Source of the DNA: Pseudomonadota bacterium
GTDB taxonomy: Bacteria; Pseudomonadota; Alphaproteobacteria; Rhizobiales; Devosiaceae
Assembly: GCA_023415605.1 (NCBI GenBank)
Contig: JAEZKB010000088.1
Location: 1-16,310 of the forward strand
Reading direction: 5' to 3'
DNA: 16,310 nt
The notes beneath the pieces are model-generated. The model made no database searches and was not told the DNA's origin. It was given only the letters and a program-made list of their open reading frames with translations. The translations under genes were made by a program, and so were the position numbers. This document shows positions 13,737 through 16,310 of the stretch, one piece after another (the stretch's first letter is position 1; each line of letters begins with the position of its first letter).

Positions 13737-15599
13737 CTACTCCGCCGCGGCCTCCGCATCGTCCATGTCGATGAAGCCGCCCGACTGGCGGTGCCAGAGC
13801 TTGGCGTAGTGGCCGCCGAGCGCGAGGAGCTGGGCATGGGTGCCCTGCTCCACGATCTTGCCGCCGTCGATCACCACCAGCCGGTCCATGGCAGCGATGG
13901 TCGAGAGGCGATGGGCAATGGCGATCACCGTCTTGTTGCGCATGAGGTTCTGGAACTGGCCCTGGATCGCCGCCTCGACTTCGGAGTCGAGGGCGGAGGT
14001 CGCTTCGTCCAGCACCAGGATCGGCGCGTTCTTGAGGAGCACGCGCGCAATGGCAACGCGCTGGCGCTGGCCGCCCGAGAGTTTGACGCCGCGCTCGCCC
14101 ACCTGGGCGTCGTAGCCTTTGTTGCCCTTGGGATCGACCAGGGTCTCGATAAAGTCCTCGGCCTCGGCGAGACGGGCGGCGGCGCGCATTTCCTCTTCGG
14201 TCGCGTCGGGGCGGCCATAGAGGATGTTCTCGCGCACCGAGCGGTGCAGCAGCGAGGTATCCTGGGTCACCACGCCGATGTGTTCGCGCAGGGAATCCTG
14301 CGTGACGGTGGCGATGTCGGTGCCGTCGATGGTGATGGTGCCGCCCTCGCGGTCGTAGAAGCGGAGCAGCAGGTTGACGATGGTCGACTTGCCGGCCCCC
14401 GAGCGGCCGACGAGGCCGATCTTTTCGCCCGGCCGGATGTGCAGATCGAGATTGTCGATGACGCCGCTCGCCTTGCCGTAGTGGAAGGAGACGCCATCGA
14501 AACGGATGTCGCCGTTGACGCGGCCGATCGGCCTTGCGTCCGGCTTGTCCGCGACGATGCGGGGCAGAGAGATCGAGTTGATGCCGTCGCGGACGACGCC
14601 GATATTTTCGAACAGCGCCGACATTTCCCACATGACCCACTGGCTCATGCCCTGGAAGCGGAGCACCAGCGCGGCGGCAACGGCGATGGCGCCGGGGGTC
14701 ATGGCGCCGTTGAGCCACTGCATGATGCCGATGCCGACCGCGGAAAAGAGCAGCAGGCAGTTCATGGTGGTGATGGTGACATTGAGAATGGTCACCATGC
14801 GCATCTGCTTGTGCACGGTATCGAGGAAGCCGGTCATGGCTTCGTGCGCGTAGGCTTCCTCGCGCCGCGAGTGCGAGAAGAGTTTCACCGTGGCGATGTT
14901 GGTGTAGCTGTCGACGATGCGGCCGGTCATCATCGAGCGCGCATCGGCCTGCCTCTCGGAAATCTTCCCCAGGCGCGGGATGAAGTACCAGAGCAGCGAG
15001 ACATAGGCGCAGAGCCAGACGAGGAACGGCACGGCGAGCCAGAGGTCGCTCATCGCCGCGAGCACGACGGCGCCGATGAAGTAGATGGCGACGAAGATGG
15101 CGACGTCGAGCAGCTTCATCACCACTTCGCGGACGGCGAGCGCGGTCTGCATCAGCTTGGCGCCGATGCGGCCAGCGAACTCGTCCTGGAAGTAGCTCAT
15201 CGACTGCCGGATCAGGTAGCGGTGCGCCATCCAGCGGATGCGCTGCGGGAAGTTGCCGAGCAGCGTCTGGAGGATGATGTGCGTGTCGAGCACCTGCAGC
15301 AGCGGCAGGCCGACGAGCAGGAAGCCGCCCATCAGCCAGAGCTTCCAGCCCTCGGTCTCGAGGAACGTCGCCTTGTCGGCGGTGCCGAGCCAGTCGTCGA
15401 TCGAGCCCATGAAGCCGAACAGCGCGATCTCGCCGGCGGCGATCGCGGCGCCGAGCACCGCCATGGCGAGCAGCCAGCGCTTGGCGCCCTTGGAATAGTG
15501 CAGGCAGAAGGCGAGCAGCCCCTTTGGCGGCTGCGTCGGCTCGCCCAGCGGATAGGGATTGAGCTGGTCCTCGAACCACTTGAACACCGGACCGATCAT
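13737..15599 (-). CDS. ABC exporter half-transporter (TMD-NBD fusion), first of pair
   Basis: A 620-residue type IV ABC exporter subunit of the multidrug/lipid export class, with a membrane domain (about 40-335) and a nucleotide-binding domain (about 363-600). Intact motifs are Walker A GRSGAGKST (398-406), Gln446, LSGGQ (507-511), Walker B with VLDEA (529-533) and His563. The ribosome site GGGAG is six bases before the ATG. Same length as and closely similar to the downstream exporter, so the pair arose by tandem duplication and probably forms a heterodimer in the inner membrane. Its promoter region holds a SoxR-box-like dyad, which would link export to redox-active compounds. Substrate unknown; natural antibiotics, phenazine-like compounds or lipids are all possible. 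Confidence 0.92.
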   Translation of the reverse strand: MIGPVFKWFEDQLNPYPLGEPTQPPKGLLAFCLHYSKGAKRWLLAMAVLGAAIAAGEIALFGFMGSIDDWLGTADKATFLETEGWKLWLMGGFLLVGLPLLQVLDTHIILQTLLGNFPQRIRWMAHRYLIRQSMSYFQDEFAGRIGAKLMQTALAVREVVMKLLDVAIFVAIYFIGAVVLAAMSDLWLAVPFLVWLCAYVSLLWYFIPRLGKISERQADARSMMTGRIVDSYTNIATVKLFSHSRREEAYAHEAMTGFLDTVHKQMRMVTILNVTITTMNCLLLFSAVGIGIMQWLNGAMTPGAIAVAAALVLRFQGMSQWVMWEMSALFENIGVVRDGINSISLPRIVADKPDARPIGRVNGDIRFDGVSFHYGKASGVIDNLDLHIRPGEKIGLVGRSGAGKSTIVNLLLRFYDREGGTITIDGTDIATVTQDSLREHIGVVTQDTSLLHRSVRENILYGRPDATEEEMRAAARLAEAEDFIETLVDPKGNKGYDAQVGERGVKLSGGQRQRVAIARVLLKNAPILVLDEATSALDSEVEAAIQGQFQNLMRNKTVIAIAHRLSTIAAMDRLVVIDGGKIVEQGTHAQLLALGGHYAKLWHRQSGGFIDMDDAEAAAE

Positions 15600-15637
15600 G
15601 ACCTTCTCCCTGCCTCGTCAGCGCGTGAAAGGCGGCA

Positions 15638-15668
15638 CCGCTACGGCCTCAACATAGGTTGAGGTCAA
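15638..15668 (-). promoter_or_regulatory. SoxR-box-like operator in a 19-bp-spaced promoter
   Basis: An 18-bp perfect dyad, CCTCAACATAGGTTGAGG (15647-15664; 7-bp arms, 4-base centre), lies upstream of the first exporter. The E. coli soxS operator as I recall it, CCTCAAGTTAACTTGAGG, has the same outer arms CCTCAA/TTGAGG at the same spacing. On the minus strand TTGACC (15663-15668) forms a -35 and TAGCGG (15638-15643) a weak -10, separated by 19 bases. That overlong spacer is the hallmark of MerR/SoxR-activated promoters. The inferred start is about 30 bases before the gene. No soxR gene is in the window. Confidence 0.72.
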
Positions 15669-15912
15669 GCGGCCGGCCGCCGTTCGAGGGGCTTACCCTC
15701 AATGTCGTTTTGGATTACGCACACGACACGCTAAATGGCAGGTCGGAGGTGCGTGCTGGCGGTTCAACCTGCTCCCGATCCCGAATGCTGCCGGATTCGG
15801 CACGGATCGTTGGAACTGGCTGTTCGTCAGCCGCACAGAATACACCAATGCCTGGATTCGACTATGGCAAGTCTGCCACAGTCGGTAACGAGTTGATGTT
15901 GCGGAGCATTTT
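15665..15912. other. Intergenic region between the divergent ABC exporter and pepN
   Basis: Together with the exporter promoter this forms a 313-base gap without a gene (15600-15912). Beyond the SoxR-like promoter I see only small inverted repeats: CCGAAT...ATTCGG (15781-15800, 6-bp arms) and GGCTG...CAGCC (15818-15832, 5-bp arms). Base composition looks less GC-rich than in the genes. The pepN promoter should be here, but no -35/-10 pair stands out. Short reading frames on both strands lack ribosome sites and recognisable features. Confidence 0.6.
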
Positions 15913-16310
15913 ATGCGCGGCGAGAACGACGAGACGATCTTCCTCAAGGACTACGCAGAGACGCCCTATGCGGTGGAGAAAGTCGAACTCGACGTCCGCA
16001 TCGTGCCGGACGTGTCGACGGTGCGTGCGCTGCTGACGCTGGTGCCGCGGCCGGGCACCGCGCCGGGAACGCCACTGGTGCTCGACGGCGAAGAGCTGAC
16101 GCTGCGCTCGATCGCCATCGACGGGCTGCCGCTGGCGCTCACCGCCTACGAGGCGACACCCTCGGCGCTGACCGTGCTGGAGCCGCCGCTGAAGCGCTTC
16201 GTGCTCGAAACCGAGGTGCAGGTGGAGCCTGAAAAGAACCTGAAGCTCATGGGCCTCTACCGTTCGAGCGGCACCTGGTGCACGCAGTGCGAGCCCGAGG
16301 GCTTCCGCCG
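15913..16310 (+). CDS. pepN: Aminopeptidase N, 5' part (runs off the window)
   Basis: The first 132 codons of a gene that continues past the window edge. The start MRGENDETIFLKDY has GGAG six bases upstream. The sequence matches the N-terminal domain of M1-family PepN: FLKDYAETPYAVEKVELDVRI opens the first beta domain, and the diagnostic block GLYRSSGTWCTQCEPEGFRR sits at the very end of the window, just ahead of where the family continues toward its catalytic domain. Full-length PepN is about 870-890 residues, so the zinc-binding HExxH site lies outside. The enzyme removes N-terminal amino acids from peptides in the cytoplasm. It is divergent from the ABC exporter operon. Confidence 0.9.
   Translation, partial: MRGENDETIFLKDYAETPYAVEKVELDVRIVPDVSTVRALLTLVPRPGTAPGTPLVLDGEELTLRSIAIDGLPLALTAYEATPSALTVLEPPLKRFVLETEVQVEPEKNLKLMGLYRSSGTWCTQCEPEGFR

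Noticed and set aside
11625..15662. Two very long plus-strand frames (about 640 codons each) antisense to the ABC exporters
   Set aside because: Both are His/Asp/Gly-rich mirror frames of intact ABC exporters. Their resemblance to each other follows from the resemblance of the exporters.
1..16310. CRISPR arrays, insertion sequences, phage genes, defence islands, tRNA or rRNA genes
   Set aside because: I saw no spaced direct repeats, transposase or integrase motifs, terminal inverted repeats with target duplications, or structural RNA signatures.

Overview
The window is GC-rich chromosomal DNA with dense gene packing and ATGA/TGATG/GTGA gene overlaps. The protein families (SitABCD metal importer, a small 'MPRGDKSKYTDKQ' basic protein, paired 620-aa ABC exporters, PepN, a CspA-like protein) point to an alphaproteobacterium of the order Hyphomicrobiales (Rhizobiales). 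A Devosia-like genus is plausible, but that is an impression from family resemblance and was not searched. I see no insertion sequence, phage gene, CRISPR array, tRNA or rRNA; the region looks like ordinary chromosome.

Layout. A cold-shock protein gene on the minus strand (103-312) ends in a strong intrinsic terminator. Next, also on the minus strand, is an M24-fold peptidase-like protein (492-1880) that seems to have lost several metal ligands. It diverges from a complete plus-strand sitABCD operon (2021-5569) for Mn/Fe uptake. The 140-bp divergent region carries a consensus -35 box, a palindrome over that box and a Fur/Mur-like dyad. sitD converges on a small lysine/alanine-rich protein gene (5566-5886, minus), the two stop codons sharing CTAG.

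Everything from 5566 to 15599 is on the minus strand. In order of transcription it comprises two ABC exporter half-transporters (13737-15599 and 11655-13517) with a 32-codon ORF between them, and a strong terminator. These are followed by a frameshifted DUF1428 gene, a GH2 beta-mannosidase and a D-lyxose/D-mannose isomerase-type cupin (8645-11122 and 7932-8630), a probable terminator, two tandem EamA/DMT transporters (6852-7766 and 5941-6852), and the small basic protein gene. The window closes with the 5' end of pepN (aminopeptidase N) on the plus strand.

Functional reading. The mannosidase and isomerase would form a short cytoplasmic route from beta-mannosides through mannose to fructose. 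SitABCD supplies manganese or iron. The exporter pair is preceded by an 18-bp dyad almost identical to the classical SoxR box, lying inside a 19-bp-spaced promoter. This suggests that the exporter unit answers to redox-cycling compounds through a SoxR-type regulator encoded elsewhere. The exporter unit, with its microORF (strong Shine-Dalgarno) and a hairpin that would hide the ribosome site of the second exporter, is the most interesting and least explained part of the window.
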